NCBI GenBank assembly: GCA_944390285.1
Contig: CALXPN010000001.1
Location: 318,150-382,149 of the forward strand
DNA length: 64,000 bases
Direction of reading: 5' to 3'
Source: an uncultured Clostridia bacterium
GTDB lineage: Bacteria; Bacillota; Clostridia; TANB77; CAG-508
Part shown: one piece after another, positions 18,956 to 28,063 of the stretch
How positions within the stretch are numbered: position 1 is the first letter of the stretch
How the letters are laid out: each line of letters begins with the position of its first letter
Program-made: the position numbers and the translations under genes
Notes under the pieces: model-generated
Told to the model about the DNA's origin: nothing
Databases searched by the model: none
What the model saw: the letters and a program-made list of their open reading frames with translations, nothing else

Positions 18956-21418
18956 TTAATAACTTGGTATTATTTCATTTATATTTTTAAAATATATATT
19001 TTCTCCTTCTGCAAAAATTATTTTTTTATCATTTTTAATTATTTTTCCATTTAATATTTCTTCAGCAATCTTATCTTCTACATAATTTTGTACAGCTCTT
19101 CTTATTGGTCTTGCACCATAATTTATATCTGTTCCCTTTTTTCTTATTAATTCTATAATAGATTTATCAAATTCTAAATCATAGCCTTGACTTTTCAATC
19201 TATTTTTCACTTTATTTATCATTAGTTTTATAATTTCTCTTATATTATCTTCAGACAATTTATGAAAAATTATAATCTCATCAATTCTATTTATAAATTC
19301 TGGTTTTAATTCTCTTTTTAATTCATTATTTACTTCTTTTTTTATTTCTTCATACTCTTTTTCTTTATTTGTATCTTCTCCTAAAAAACCTAATTTTTTA
19401 TTTTCTGTAATTTTTCTTGCACCTATATTTGAGGTCATTATTATTACACAATTTTTAAAACTAACAGTTTTTCCTTGACTATCTGTTAAAATTCCATCTT
19501 CTAATATTTGAAGTAAAATATTCATTATATCACTATGAGCTTTTTCTATTTCATCAAATAGTATAACTGAATACGGTTTTTTCCTTACCTTATCTGTAAG
19601 CCCATTTTGATCATCATAACCAACATATCCTGGAGGTGAACCTATCAACTTAGAAACAGAATGACTTTCCATATATTCAGACATATCTATTCTTATCATA
19701 GAGTTTTCATTTCCAAATAAACTTTCTGCAAGAGATTTAGTAAGCTCTGTTTTTCCAACACCCGTCGGTCCTAAAAACAAAAATGAACCTATTGGTCTAT
19801 TAGGATCTTTTAAACCTACTCTTCCTCTTCTTATTGCTCTAGATACTGAATTTATTGCCTCATCTTGCCCTATTACTCTTTTATGCAAAGATTTTTCTAG
19901 ATTTCTTAATTTTTCGTTTTCACTTTCTGTTATCTTATAAATTGGAATTCCAGTCCATCTAGATATAATATAATCTATATCTTCTTTTTCAATATTAATA
20001 ATTTTTTTATTATTTTTATTTTGCCATCTGCTACTTTCTTTTTCTAATTTATCTAACAACTCTTTTTCTTTATCTCTAAGTCCTGCCGCCCTTTCATAAT
20101 TTTGTGTATTTATTGCCTCTTCTTTTTCATTTACTATTTTCTCCAAATCTTTTTCTAATTTCTTCAAATGTTCTGGCTCAATAAAAGCTTTCATTCTTAC
20201 TTTAGCAGATGCTTCATCTATTAAATCTATTGCTTTATCTGGTAAATATCTATCATTTATATATCTATTAGAAAGTTCTACTGCACTATTTATTGCTTCA
20301 TCTGTAATTTTTACATTATGATGTGCTTCATATTTATCTCTCAATCCTTTTAAAATTCTTTTTGAATCTTCTAAACTAGGTTCTTCTATATATACAGGTT
20401 GAAATCTTCTCTCTAAAGCTGAATCTTTTTCAATATATTTTCTATATTCTTTTATAGTTGTTGCTCCCACTACCTGAATTTCTCCTCTTGCAAGAAGTGG
20501 TTTTAAAATATTTGCAGCATCTATTGCTCCTTCTGCTGCACCAGCACCAACAATAGTATGAATTTCATCTATAAATAAAATTATATCTTGATTTTTTTTA
20601 ACTTCTGCTAAACATTTTTTTACTCTTTCTTCAAAATCTCCTCTATATTTTGCACCTGCCACCATTGAAGTTATATCTAATGTTATAACTCTTTTATCTT
20701 TTAAATTTTCAGGAATATTTCCATTAATTATTTTTTGAGCTAATCCTTCTATTACTGCTGTTTTTCCAACACCTGGTTCTCCAATTAAACACGGATTATT
20801 CTTAGTTCTTCTTGATAATATTTCTATTACTCTATCTGTTTCTTGAATTCTTCCTATAACCGGATCTAATTTTCCTTCCATTGCCTGTTTTGTTAAATCA
20901 TTACCAAATTGATTTAAATTCTGTGTTGAATTGTAATTCAAAGAATCTTGTTTTTCTTGTAAATTATCATTTATTGCAGTATCAAATTCATTTAAAGTTT
21001 TAGCTATATCAGAATAAATATTATCTAAATTCACTCCCAAATCTGCTAATATTTTATTTGCTAAACTATCTGTTTCTTTTATTATACCTACTAAAATATG
21101 CTCTGTTCCTATATAATTTGAACCTAATTTTTTAGCTTCTAAATATGCATTTTCTAATATTTTCTTAGTTCTTGGCGTAAATCCCAATACTGAAAATTTT
21201 TCTTTAATTTGTGCTCCAAGCATTTCTTCTATTTTATCTAAAATATCTTCTGGCATTACATTTTGAGCTTCCAAAACTTTCCCAGCTACTCCATTTTCTT
21301 CACAAGATAATCCATATAATATGTGTTCTGTTCCTATATAACTATGACCTAAATCAGTAGCTAATTCATTAGATATTTCTAATACTTTTTCACCACTTTT
21401 TGTAAATTTATATACCAT
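18956..21418 (-). CDS. clpC: ATP-dependent Clp protease ATPase subunit ClpC
   Basis: A hexameric AAA+ unfoldase of 820 aa that feeds ClpP. It has two N-terminal Clp repeats (1-145), a first AAA module (Walker A GEPGVGKT near 206), a UVR domain (LEKIVNEKEEAINTQNYERAAGLRDKE, about 415-440) which distinguishes ClpC from ClpB, and a second AAA module (Walker A GPTGVGKT). The usual partner genes ctsR, mcsA and mcsB are not adjacent, and no CtsR heptad repeat was seen upstream. RBS GGGAGG precedes ATG 21418. Confidence 0.95.
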   Translation of the reverse strand: MVYKFTKSGEKVLEISNELATDLGHSYIGTEHILYGLSCEENGVAGKVLEAQNVMPEDILDKIEEMLGAQIKEKFSVLGFTPRTKKILENAYLEAKKLGSNYIGTEHILVGIIKETDSLANKILADLGVNLDNIYSDIAKTLNEFDTAINDNLQEKQDSLNYNSTQNLNQFGNDLTKQAMEGKLDPVIGRIQETDRVIEILSRRTKNNPCLIGEPGVGKTAVIEGLAQKIINGNIPENLKDKRVITLDITSMVAGAKYRGDFEERVKKCLAEVKKNQDIILFIDEIHTIVGAGAAEGAIDAANILKPLLARGEIQVVGATTIKEYRKYIEKDSALERRFQPVYIEEPSLEDSKRILKGLRDKYEAHHNVKITDEAINSAVELSNRYINDRYLPDKAIDLIDEASAKVRMKAFIEPEHLKKLEKDLEKIVNEKEEAINTQNYERAAGLRDKEKELLDKLEKESSRWQNKNNKKIINIEKEDIDYIISRWTGIPIYKITESENEKLRNLEKSLHKRVIGQDEAINSVSRAIRRGRVGLKDPNRPIGSFLFLGPTGVGKTELTKSLAESLFGNENSMIRIDMSEYMESHSVSKLIGSPPGYVGYDDQNGLTDKVRKKPYSVILFDEIEKAHSDIMNILLQILEDGILTDSQGKTVSFKNCVIIMTSNIGARKITENKKLGFLGEDTNKEKEYEEIKKEVNNELKRELKPEFINRIDEIIIFHKLSEDNIREIIKLMINKVKNRLKSQGYDLEFDKSIIELIRKKGTDINYGARPIRRAVQNYVEDKIAEEILNGKIIKNDKKIIFAEGENIYFKNINEIIPSY

Positions 21419-21557
21419 ATATAAACCTCCCGCTAAATCTTAATATTAATATACTCATTTTCTAATTTTTTTAAACTTATAAAATTTTAATTTTGTATAT
21501 TTTATTAATTTAATTAGGTAAAATGTTACAATCAGCTTTATTTTAAACATATAAAAA

Positions 21558-21587
21558 AATAACACCAACTTTTCAGTTAGTGTTATT
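21558..21587 (-). terminator. terminator after the sensor histidine kinase gene
   Basis: A 13-bp stem (21558-21570 with 21575-21587, one G-U) followed by seven T on the minus strand. Confidence 0.8.
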
Positions 21588-21599
21588 AAAAATATCAAA

Positions 21600-22919
21600 T
21601 TAATTTGTTGGTAATTTTATAGTAAAAATTGTACCTTTTGGTTCATTATGACTTGCCTTTATTGTACCATTATGAGCTGTAACTATAACATTTGCGATTG
21701 AAAGTCCTAATCCTATTCCTCCTGTTTCTCTATTTCTTGCTCTATCTTCTCTATAAAATCTTTCAAATATTCGTTTTAAACCTTCATCACTTATTCCAAT
21801 ACCTGTATCTTTTACTTCTATATTACATCTATTATCTTTTAAATATGTTTTTATTTCTATTTTATCTTTTGCTTCAGTATACTTTATAGCATTATCCAAT
21901 AAAATTATCATTAATTGATATATTTTACTTGCATCTATATTAATATCAACTTTATAATTTAAATCTAATACTATCTCTTTTTCTTGCATTTGTGCTATTT
22001 CTTTATATGGCAGAATAATTTCTTTCAAATAATCATCTATATTTACACTTTCTTTTTGCAAATTTAATTTATTAGAATCTGCTCTTGAAAGAATAAGTAA
22101 TTCTTTTACTAATTTTGAGAGCCTTTTAGTTTCGTTTAAAGTAAGTACTATATCTTCAGACTTATCTATAATTTTTGCATTTGGCTCTTGAAGTAATAAT
22201 TCCTGTTTTGCTTGAATAATAGTAAGAGGAGTTCTAAGTTCATGAGAAACATTTTGAACAAATTCAGTTTGTTTTATTAGATTATCTGTTAAAGGTTTTA
22301 AAGTTTTTTTAGATAATATATAACTTGCTAAAATAGAAAGTATACATCCTAAAAGAACAGCAAGAGAAATTATTCTAAAATATGCATTTACTAAATCTTT
22401 CTCACCATCAACATTTATAAGTAATTGAATATATCTATCTTCTTGTGAATCATTTCCTTCTAATAAGAAATTTATTCCCCTATAAGGAAATTCATTTTCT
22501 ATGGTTAGTTCGTATATTTTATCTAGATTTTCCTTATCAAAATTTATTTCACTAGTATATTCTGAAAGTCTACCTAAATCATCATTAATTATTTCTCCAT
22601 CTAAATCTCTTACTACAACTACTACATTTGGATTAACAATCCTTTTTGTAATATAATATACATTTAAATTGCTTTGTAATATATCCTCAATTTGATTTCT
22701 AAATTCTTTAGTTCCTAAAATAGTATTTACACTTAAATTTTCTAATTCTAAAATTTTTCTCTCACTCTCATATAATTCATTATCTACATTTTCATATATA
22801 GTATCTTGTACCATAAAAAATACAAATAAACCAAAAACAATAAAAATAATCATAAATACGCAAATATTATAAATTATATGTTTAAAAAACTTTAATCTTA
22901 CTTGTTCTTTTTCTTCCAT
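21600..22919 (-). CDS. two-component sensor histidine kinase
   Basis: A 439-aa membrane kinase. There are transmembrane helices near 14-34 and 180-200 around an extracytoplasmic sensor region of about 145 residues. A HisKA domain has the phosphoacceptor motif FVQNVSHELRTPLT. A HATPase domain has N (LMIILLDNAIKYT), G1 (DTGIGIS) and G2 (GIGLGLSI) boxes. It lies 9 bases after its partner response regulator, so the pair forms one operon. The signal is unknown. Confidence 0.95.
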   Translation of the reverse strand: MEEKEQVRLKFFKHIIYNICVFMIIFIVFGLFVFFMVQDTIYENVDNELYESERKILELENLSVNTILGTKEFRNQIEDILQSNLNVYYITKRIVNPNVVVVVRDLDGEIINDDLGRLSEYTSEINFDKENLDKIYELTIENEFPYRGINFLLEGNDSQEDRYIQLLINVDGEKDLVNAYFRIISLAVLLGCILSILASYILSKKTLKPLTDNLIKQTEFVQNVSHELRTPLTIIQAKQELLLQEPNAKIIDKSEDIVLTLNETKRLSKLVKELLILSRADSNKLNLQKESVNIDDYLKEIILPYKEIAQMQEKEIVLDLNYKVDINIDASKIYQLMIILLDNAIKYTEAKDKIEIKTYLKDNRCNIEVKDTGIGISDEGLKRIFERFYREDRARNRETGGIGLGLSIANVIVTAHNGTIKASHNEPKGTIFTIKLPTN

Positions 22920-22928
22920 ACTAACTAA

Positions 22929-23594
22929 TTAAGACCAAATATAGCCTACTCCTCTTATAGTTTTCAAATATTTATCATATCCTATTTTTTTTAATTCTTT
23001 TCTCAAACCACTTGCATATACTTCTATTACATTTGCAGTAGTTTCACTATTAAAGCCCCATATTTTATCAAATATTTGCTCTTTTGTGATTATTGTATTT
23101 TTTGAATTTATTAAATATTCAAGCATATCAAATTGTTTACCTTGTAAAACTATTTCTTTTCCATTTGCAGAAACTTTTCTACTATTTAAATCTAGACTCA
23201 AATCTTTAAACTTTATTACATTTTCTGTATAATTTCCACTTGCTCTTCTAATAAGTGCTTCTAATCTAATAATTAATTCTTCTCTATTAAATGGTTTAAC
23301 TAAATAATCATCTGCTCCTGCTCTAAAACCTTGCACTTTATCTGAAATTCCATCTTTAGCTGTTAAAATTAAAACTGGAGTATAAATTTTATTATTTCTT
23401 AATGAACTTAAAACTTCATAACCATTCATAATAGGCATCATTATATCTAAAATTATTGCATCATATATGTCTTGTTTTGCATATAGCATTCCTTCTTCTC
23501 CATCGTATGCATGATCTACCTCATATTTTTCCTTTATACATTGTTCAACTGTTTTTGCTAAGATTTTATCATCTTCTATAATTAGAATTCTCAT
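22929..23594 (-). CDS. OmpR/PhoB family response regulator
   Basis: A 221-aa transcription factor with an N-terminal receiver domain (phosphoacceptor Asp50 in AIILDIMMP; conserved Lys in LVKPF) and a C-terminal winged helix (GVGYIWS end). It is the first gene of the operon with the kinase. AAGGAGAG lies 8 bases before ATG 23594. This SD can pair with an upstream segment, see the adjacent regulatory feature. Confidence 0.95.
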   Translation of the reverse strand: MRILIIEDDKILAKTVEQCIKEKYEVDHAYDGEEGMLYAKQDIYDAIILDIMMPIMNGYEVLSSLRNNKIYTPVLILTAKDGISDKVQGFRAGADDYLVKPFNREELIIRLEALIRRASGNYTENVIKFKDLSLDLNSRKVSANGKEIVLQGKQFDMLEYLINSKNTIITKEQIFDKIWGFNSETTANVIEVYASGLRKELKKIGYDKYLKTIRGVGYIWS

Positions 23595-23598
23595 AATA

Positions 23599-23642
23599 AG
23601 CTCTCCTTTTTAAAGTAAATAGGAGAGCTCCTCTCTCCTATT
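23599..23642 (-). promoter_or_regulatory. possible SD-sequestering RNA switch before the response regulator
   Basis: On the minus strand the SD region AGGAGAGCT (23599-23607) is perfectly complementary over 9 bases to AGCTCTCCT (within 23618-23629). That same segment can instead form a 10-bp hairpin with AATAGGAGAG (23633-23642). The two pairings exclude each other, one hiding and one freeing the SD. Confidence 0.5.
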
Positions 23643-23711
23643 CAATTAAAATATATTAATATATATTTTATATTATTATTCTAATTTATAAAGCTTAAAA
23701 TAACATTAAAT

Positions 23712-25565
23712 TTATTGCCATTCACAAGTTGCTGGTGGTTTACTTGTAACATCATAAATTATAAATTCTATTTTATCACCATATTTTTCTGTAATTTCAT
23801 TTATAGTATTTTCTAACATTTCTTTTGAAACTTCTTTTCCAATTTCTCCTGGTTTTCCTGTCATAAAATCATTTGTAACAAAAGTTCTAATTGCAACAGA
23901 ATATTTTTTTGTAATTCCTATAGGAATTAATACTGCAAATGTTTGATTTACTTTACTTTTTTCTAAATTACTTGTTACAATTTTATCTAATTCACGAAGT
24001 AAATCAACACTTTCATCGCATATTCTCATATCATAACAATTTATTTTTTCTGGAATTTCTAATTTATTTAATATATAGCCAACTCTATTTATTGATGATA
24101 TAGAATCTGTCACTTCTTTTGCTTTTTTTGTTACTTCATTCCAATCAAGTTCTAACTTATTTCCTGCAAATAAACATAAATTTCTATAGCTTCTACTATC
24201 ACCTTGTACGCCAACAGATTTTATTGGAAGTATAACACCTTTTTCAGTAGTATTTTCTAAAATTTGATTTAATTTCTCTACATCTTCTGGCATAATTTTT
24301 ACTTCTTCTTTTTTATCATGGCAAATTAATCTGATTGCAAGTCCTGGTCCTGGAAAAGGTTGACGAGAAGCAATTTCTTCTTCTAATCCCAACATTCTTG
24401 CAACTTTTCTAACTTCATCTTTATGCCAATCACTATTTGTTTCTATTATTAAACCTTTTTCTCTAGCATCTCTTACAGCTTTTACATCATTATGATGTGT
24501 TTTTATTTTATGTGCAAAACCACTTATATCGGGATTTCCACTTTCAATTAAGTCTGGTCGTAATGTTCCTTGAGCAATAAAAGTAGTTTCTGGATTTAAT
24601 CCTAATCTATCTATAACATTAGCTGTTACTTTTAAGAAAATATCTCCAATAATTGCTCTTTTTTCTTCTGGATCTGTTGTTTCTACTAAAGGTCCTAATG
24701 TTTTTCCTTCTACTTCTACTTTTGTATTAAAGAAATAATCTTTAGCATTTTCTCTAATTAAATTTTTAAGTCCTAATCTTTTTAAATTTTCACAAATAAC
24801 ATCACTTTCATTTTTTCTCATAAATCCAGAATCTACATGTATAGCATATATTTGATCTGGTGATAAAGCTTTTATTAGTAAAGCAGCAGTAACAGCAGAA
24901 TCCACTCCACCACTTACTAAAACAATAACTTTATTATTTCCTACTTTTTCCTGAATCATTTTTATTGAGGTTTCAATTCTATCATCTAATGCATAAACTT
25001 CTTTATATCCAGCTACTTTTCTTATAAAGTTTTCTAGCATTTTATTTCCTTCTTCAGTTAAATCTACTTCTGGATGAAATTGAAATCCATACATCTTAGC
25101 ATTATCATTACCAATTGCAGCAATTGCTTCACCTGATTTTCCTATTATCTTAAAACCATTTGGTACATTTTTTACTGTATCACCATGACTCATAAGAACT
25201 TTTTGATTTTTCTCTAAGCCTTCAAAAATAGGTGATGAAGTATCAATTTCTATTTCATTTTGTCCATATTCTTTTACAATGTTACTATCTACAACTCCAC
25301 CAAAATGGTCTGACATTAATTGCATACCATAGCAGATTCCTAAAACTGGTATACCAAGTTCAAATATTTTTTGATCAAAGTTTAATCTTTGAGCTTCACC
25401 AATATTATTTGGTCCTCCAGATAATATAACTGCTTGATATTCTTTCAAATCTTCACTTTTTACATTAATAGGAAAAATATCAGATTTTACTCCTAATTCT
25501 CTTACTCTCCTATCAATTACTTTTGTATATTGTCCACCACAATCTAATATTGCTAATTTTTCCAT
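23712..25565 (-). CDS. guaA: GMP synthase (glutamine-hydrolysing), long form
   Basis: Converts XMP to GMP using glutamine amide nitrogen. An N-terminal class I glutamine amidotransferase domain (1-190) has nucleophile Cys78 in GICYGMQ and the His-Glu pair in QFHPE. An ATP-pyrophosphatase domain follows with VLVSGGVDSA near 215-225 and RQPFPGPGLAIR. The C-terminal dimerisation part ends in SKPPATCEWQ. At 617 aa it is about 100 residues longer than the common bacterial form (510-525). The extra length lies in the C-terminal half. The promoter TTGATT/17/TATAAT is visible on the minus strand near 25660-25690. No purine riboswitch was seen. Confidence 0.93.
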   Translation of the reverse strand: MEKLAILDCGGQYTKVIDRRVRELGVKSDIFPINVKSEDLKEYQAVILSGGPNNIGEAQRLNFDQKIFELGIPVLGICYGMQLMSDHFGGVVDSNIVKEYGQNEIEIDTSSPIFEGLEKNQKVLMSHGDTVKNVPNGFKIIGKSGEAIAAIGNDNAKMYGFQFHPEVDLTEEGNKMLENFIRKVAGYKEVYALDDRIETSIKMIQEKVGNNKVIVLVSGGVDSAVTAALLIKALSPDQIYAIHVDSGFMRKNESDVICENLKRLGLKNLIRENAKDYFFNTKVEVEGKTLGPLVETTDPEEKRAIIGDIFLKVTANVIDRLGLNPETTFIAQGTLRPDLIESGNPDISGFAHKIKTHHNDVKAVRDAREKGLIIETNSDWHKDEVRKVARMLGLEEEIASRQPFPGPGLAIRLICHDKKEEVKIMPEDVEKLNQILENTTEKGVILPIKSVGVQGDSRSYRNLCLFAGNKLELDWNEVTKKAKEVTDSISSINRVGYILNKLEIPEKINCYDMRICDESVDLLRELDKIVTSNLEKSKVNQTFAVLIPIGITKKYSVAIRTFVTNDFMTGKPGEIGKEVSKEMLENTINEITEKYGDKIEFIIYDVTSKPPATCEWQ

Positions 25566-25754
25566 AAAACCTCCTTATTTATAAAAACTTTTAAATAACT
25601 TTATAAAATTCACTTTTATTTTTAAGTTTTTAGCTACTACTTAACGAAATAATTATACTACAATAACTCTTTAAAATCAACATTTTAAGTATTATTTATC
25701 AATTGTAACTGTAATAATTTTCTATAAATTTTTTAAAAAAATCTAAATTTTCTA

Positions 25755-25783
25755 TTGACAATATCAAAAAATAACATTATAAT
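25755..25783 (+). promoter_or_regulatory. promoter of the tRNA-Tyr transcript
   Basis: TTGACA (25755-25760), a 17-base spacer and TATAAT (25778-25783), 25 bases before tRNA-Tyr. Confidence 0.85.
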
Positions 25784-25807
25784 AATTAACGTGCTCACAA
25801 AGTACAT

Positions 25808-25893
25808 GGGTAGGTGGTCGAGTGGTTAATGGCACCAGACTGTAAATCTGGCGACGAGAGTCTACGATGGTTCGAATCCATCCCTGCCCACCA
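25808..25893 (+). tRNA. tRNA-Tyr (GTA)
   Basis: Acceptor stem GGGTAGG/CCTGCCC, anticodon GTA at 25842-25844, a long variable arm as expected for Tyr, and an encoded CCA at 25891-25893. Confidence 0.95.
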
Positions 25894-25921
25894 ATTTTTT
25901 TTTAAATTTAATAAAAAGATG

Positions 25922-25950
25922 TTGACAAACTGGTTTTGATATAGTAAAAT
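25922..25950 (+). promoter_or_regulatory. second promoter inside the tRNA cluster
   Basis: TTGACA (25922-25927), a 17-base spacer and TAAAAT (25945-25950), just upstream of tRNA-Val, so Val and Asp can be transcribed separately from Tyr. Confidence 0.8.
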
Positions 25951-25977
25951 AAATCACGTCAGTTGGAAAACAATAAT

Positions 25978-26053
25978 GGTCGCTTAGCTCAGCTGGGAGA
26001 GCATCTGCCTTACAAGCAGGAGGTCATAGGTTCGAACCCTATAGCGACCACCA
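25978..26053 (+). tRNA. tRNA-Val (TAC)
   Basis: Acceptor stem GGTCGCT/AGCGACC, anticodon loop CTTACAA, and an encoded CCA at 26051-26053. Confidence 0.95.
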
Positions 26054-26060
26054 CTTATTT

Positions 26061-26137
26061 GGCCTGGTAGTTCAGTTGGTTAGAATGCCGCCCTGTCACG
26101 GCGGAGGTCGACGGTTCGAGCCCGTTCCAGGTCGCCA
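26061..26137 (+). tRNA. tRNA-Asp (GTC)
   Basis: Acceptor stem GGCCTGG/CCAGGTC, anticodon loop CTGTCAC, discriminator G, and an encoded CCA at 26135-26137. Confidence 0.95.
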
Positions 26138-26138
26138 A

Positions 26139-26171
26139 AAAAATATCTAGTCCAACAACTAGATATTTTTT
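26139..26171 (+). terminator. terminator between tRNA-Asp and tRNA-Phe
   Basis: A 13-bp stem (26139-26151 with 26158-26170) ending in T residues. tRNA-Phe follows within a few bases, so it depends on read-through or processing. Confidence 0.7.
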
Positions 26172-26177
26172 ATATAA

Positions 26178-26253
<76 letters not shown>

Positions 26254-26260
26254 TATAAAG

Positions 26261-26302
26261 ATAGTAGTATTTAAAGATTGATTTAGATATTACTATTTTT
26301 TT
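26261..26302. terminator. terminator after the tRNA cluster
   Basis: Stem 26261-26270 with 26287-26296 (one mismatch), followed by a T run. It lies between tRNA-Phe and the convergent NUDIX gene. Confidence 0.6.
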
Positions 26303-26305
26303 TAA

Positions 26306-26740
26306 TTATTTTTCTAAAACATCTACAATTTCAATTGGAGCAATTATATTATTTTTATTATTCATAACTGCTTTTCTTACATAATCCCCTCGTAAATCTT
26401 CTTGTATTTTACTTGTAATTTCATCATATTCAAACCATTTTACATCTAAAATTTCTTCTTCATCAAATTTAATATCTTCTTTGAGTAATTTAGTAGTAAA
26501 AACTACCATCATAAATATTTCATTTTCTTGTATTCTATTTGCAATATAGCAAACTCCTGTAAGCTCTACATCACACCCTGTTTCTTCTTTGATTTCTCTT
26601 ATTGCTCCTTGTTTTAATGTTTCACCAATATCTAAATGTCCTGCTGGAAAGTTCCATTTTTTATAGCATTTCTTTTTAGCTTCTTGTACTAATAAATATT
26701 TGCCATCTTTTTCTATAATTCCACCTACTATTACTTTCAT
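26306..26740 (-). CDS. NUDIX hydrolase
   Basis: A 144-aa nucleotide-diphosphate hydrolase. The complete Nudix box is [22 protein letters not shown] (first 20 residues of it match G-x5-E-x7-REUxEExG). The substrate is not clear; MutT-like or ADP-sugar activity are both possible. The start at ATG 26740 lacks a close RBS. The nearest SD-like GGAGGGAAGG is about 32 bases upstream, and a perfect 9-bp hairpin lies between it and the ATG, which may bring the two together. Confidence 0.92.
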   Translation of the reverse strand: MKVIVGGIIEKDGKYLLVQEAKKKCYKKWNFPAGHLDIGETLKQGAIREIKEETGCDVELTGVCYIANRIQENEIFMMVVFTTKLLKEDIKFDEEEILDVKWFEYDEITSKIQEDLRGDYVRKAVMNNKNNIIAPIEIVDVLEK

Positions 26741-26844
26741 TTTTATTTGTACAATATATTAAAATATATTGCACCTTCCCTCCTTTTATTTATTATATAA
26801 GGATTATATTATATTTACATATTTTTTTGCAATATATTTAAATA

Positions 26845-28062
26845 TTAAAATTCTATTTTAGTAATTTCATTTTTTTCTAAATCATATATGTTTAATGAAT
26901 AAACTCCTTTTTCATCACTGCTACTTAAACTATAAGCTTTATCCCCTATAATATAATTTAAACTCATATCTAACTTTTCTTTTTCTTTTTTATTATTCTT
27001 TAAATTTATTCTATAAAATTCATTTCCACCTCTAAAATAAGCATAATCATTATATACATAAATTAAAACTTCTAGAGGTGTATCATTACTCCAAATCTCA
27101 TTTTCTGAATAATTTTCTGTATCTATTTTATATAACCTATACTCATTTTCTATATTATTATCTTCAGAAATATATTTTCTTGTATATACATATGTTTCAT
27201 TTTCAGAAGAAAATGAATTGCCAAATCTTCCAACTTCTTTTACTTCATTTGTATCTAAATAAATTATTTTTTGTTTTTCTCCTCCTTCATAATCAACATA
27301 AGTCAAACATTTTTCTGTAACTTTAGTAATATATGTTCTACCATCTGCAAGTTTTTCTTTATTGGTACCATCAATATTACTTCTAAAAATTCCTTTTGTA
27401 TTTTGATCTGTATAATAGATTTTATCACTTATAATTTCAAAACTATTTCTCACACCTTGTATAAGAAGTGTTTTATTGTTTCCATCTTTATCCATAACAT
27501 ATAAATCTCCCTGAAGATTTTGATTCATATCATCCCATGAAGTTTGTTTTACATAATAAATTTTATCTTCTGTAATTAAAAGTTGAAGTGAAGCATCATC
27601 ACATATTTTATTTATATTTCCATTTAAATCAATTTTATATATTCCTTTTCCTCTATAATAATATGGAACTGCATAAACATATTCTCCATCAAAATACATT
27701 TTATTTACTCCATCTTCTAAAGTGCATAAAACTTTTTTAGTATTTGTTTTTAAATCTATTATATTTATATCATTATCAAAATTATTATATATTACTATAT
27801 TATCTATTTTTACAAATAAACTACCTTTTCCCATACTATATTCTTTTTCTTTTTGCAAATTTATTGCTGAATTATTTGAAAAATTATTTTCTGTAGCTAT
27901 ATTTATTTCATTTAAAATATTTTCTGTTTGCTGATTTTGTGATATTTTATTTGTAGATTTAATATTATTATTTTTAAAATTAAATACTTGAAAAATTATT
28001 ATTAATATAATAATTAAACTTGCTATTATTAATTCTTTATATTTTAAAATAAATTTTTTCAT
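26845..28062 (-). CDS. membrane-anchored DUF5050-like beta-propeller protein
   Basis: A 405-aa protein with an N-terminal transmembrane anchor (about 8-27) and an extracellular region of repeated strands: KIDNIVIYNN, YVYAVPYYYRGKGIYKIDLNGN, DKIYYTDQNTKGIFRSNIDGTN. These are typical of DUF5050 six-bladed propellers. Function is unknown; sensing or wall-associated binding is plausible. It is the last gene of a four-gene operon, one base after the DUF4173 gene. Confidence 0.75.
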   Translation of the reverse strand: MKKFILKYKELIIASLIIILIIIFQVFNFKNNNIKSTNKISQNQQTENILNEINIATENNFSNNSAINLQKEKEYSMGKGSLFVKIDNIVIYNNFDNDINIIDLKTNTKKVLCTLEDGVNKMYFDGEYVYAVPYYYRGKGIYKIDLNGNINKICDDASLQLLITEDKIYYVKQTSWDDMNQNLQGDLYVMDKDGNNKTLLIQGVRNSFEIISDKIYYTDQNTKGIFRSNIDGTNKEKLADGRTYITKVTEKCLTYVDYEGGEKQKIIYLDTNEVKEVGRFGNSFSSENETYVYTRKYISEDNNIENEYRLYKIDTENYSENEIWSNDTPLEVLIYVYNDYAYFRGGNEFYRINLKNNKKEKEKLDMSLNYIIGDKAYSLSSSDEKGVYSLNIYDLEKNEITKIEF

Positions 28063-28063
28063 A

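Noticed and set aside
25566..25800. Purine riboswitch before guaA
   Set aside because: I looked for the conserved purine-aptamer core and saw no matching helices. Only a promoter and a plain AT-rich leader are visible.
26680..26774. GTG-started 32-codon ORF upstream of the NUDIX start
   Set aside because: It has a good SD but overlaps the NUDIX coding sequence in another frame and has no meaningful codon pattern.
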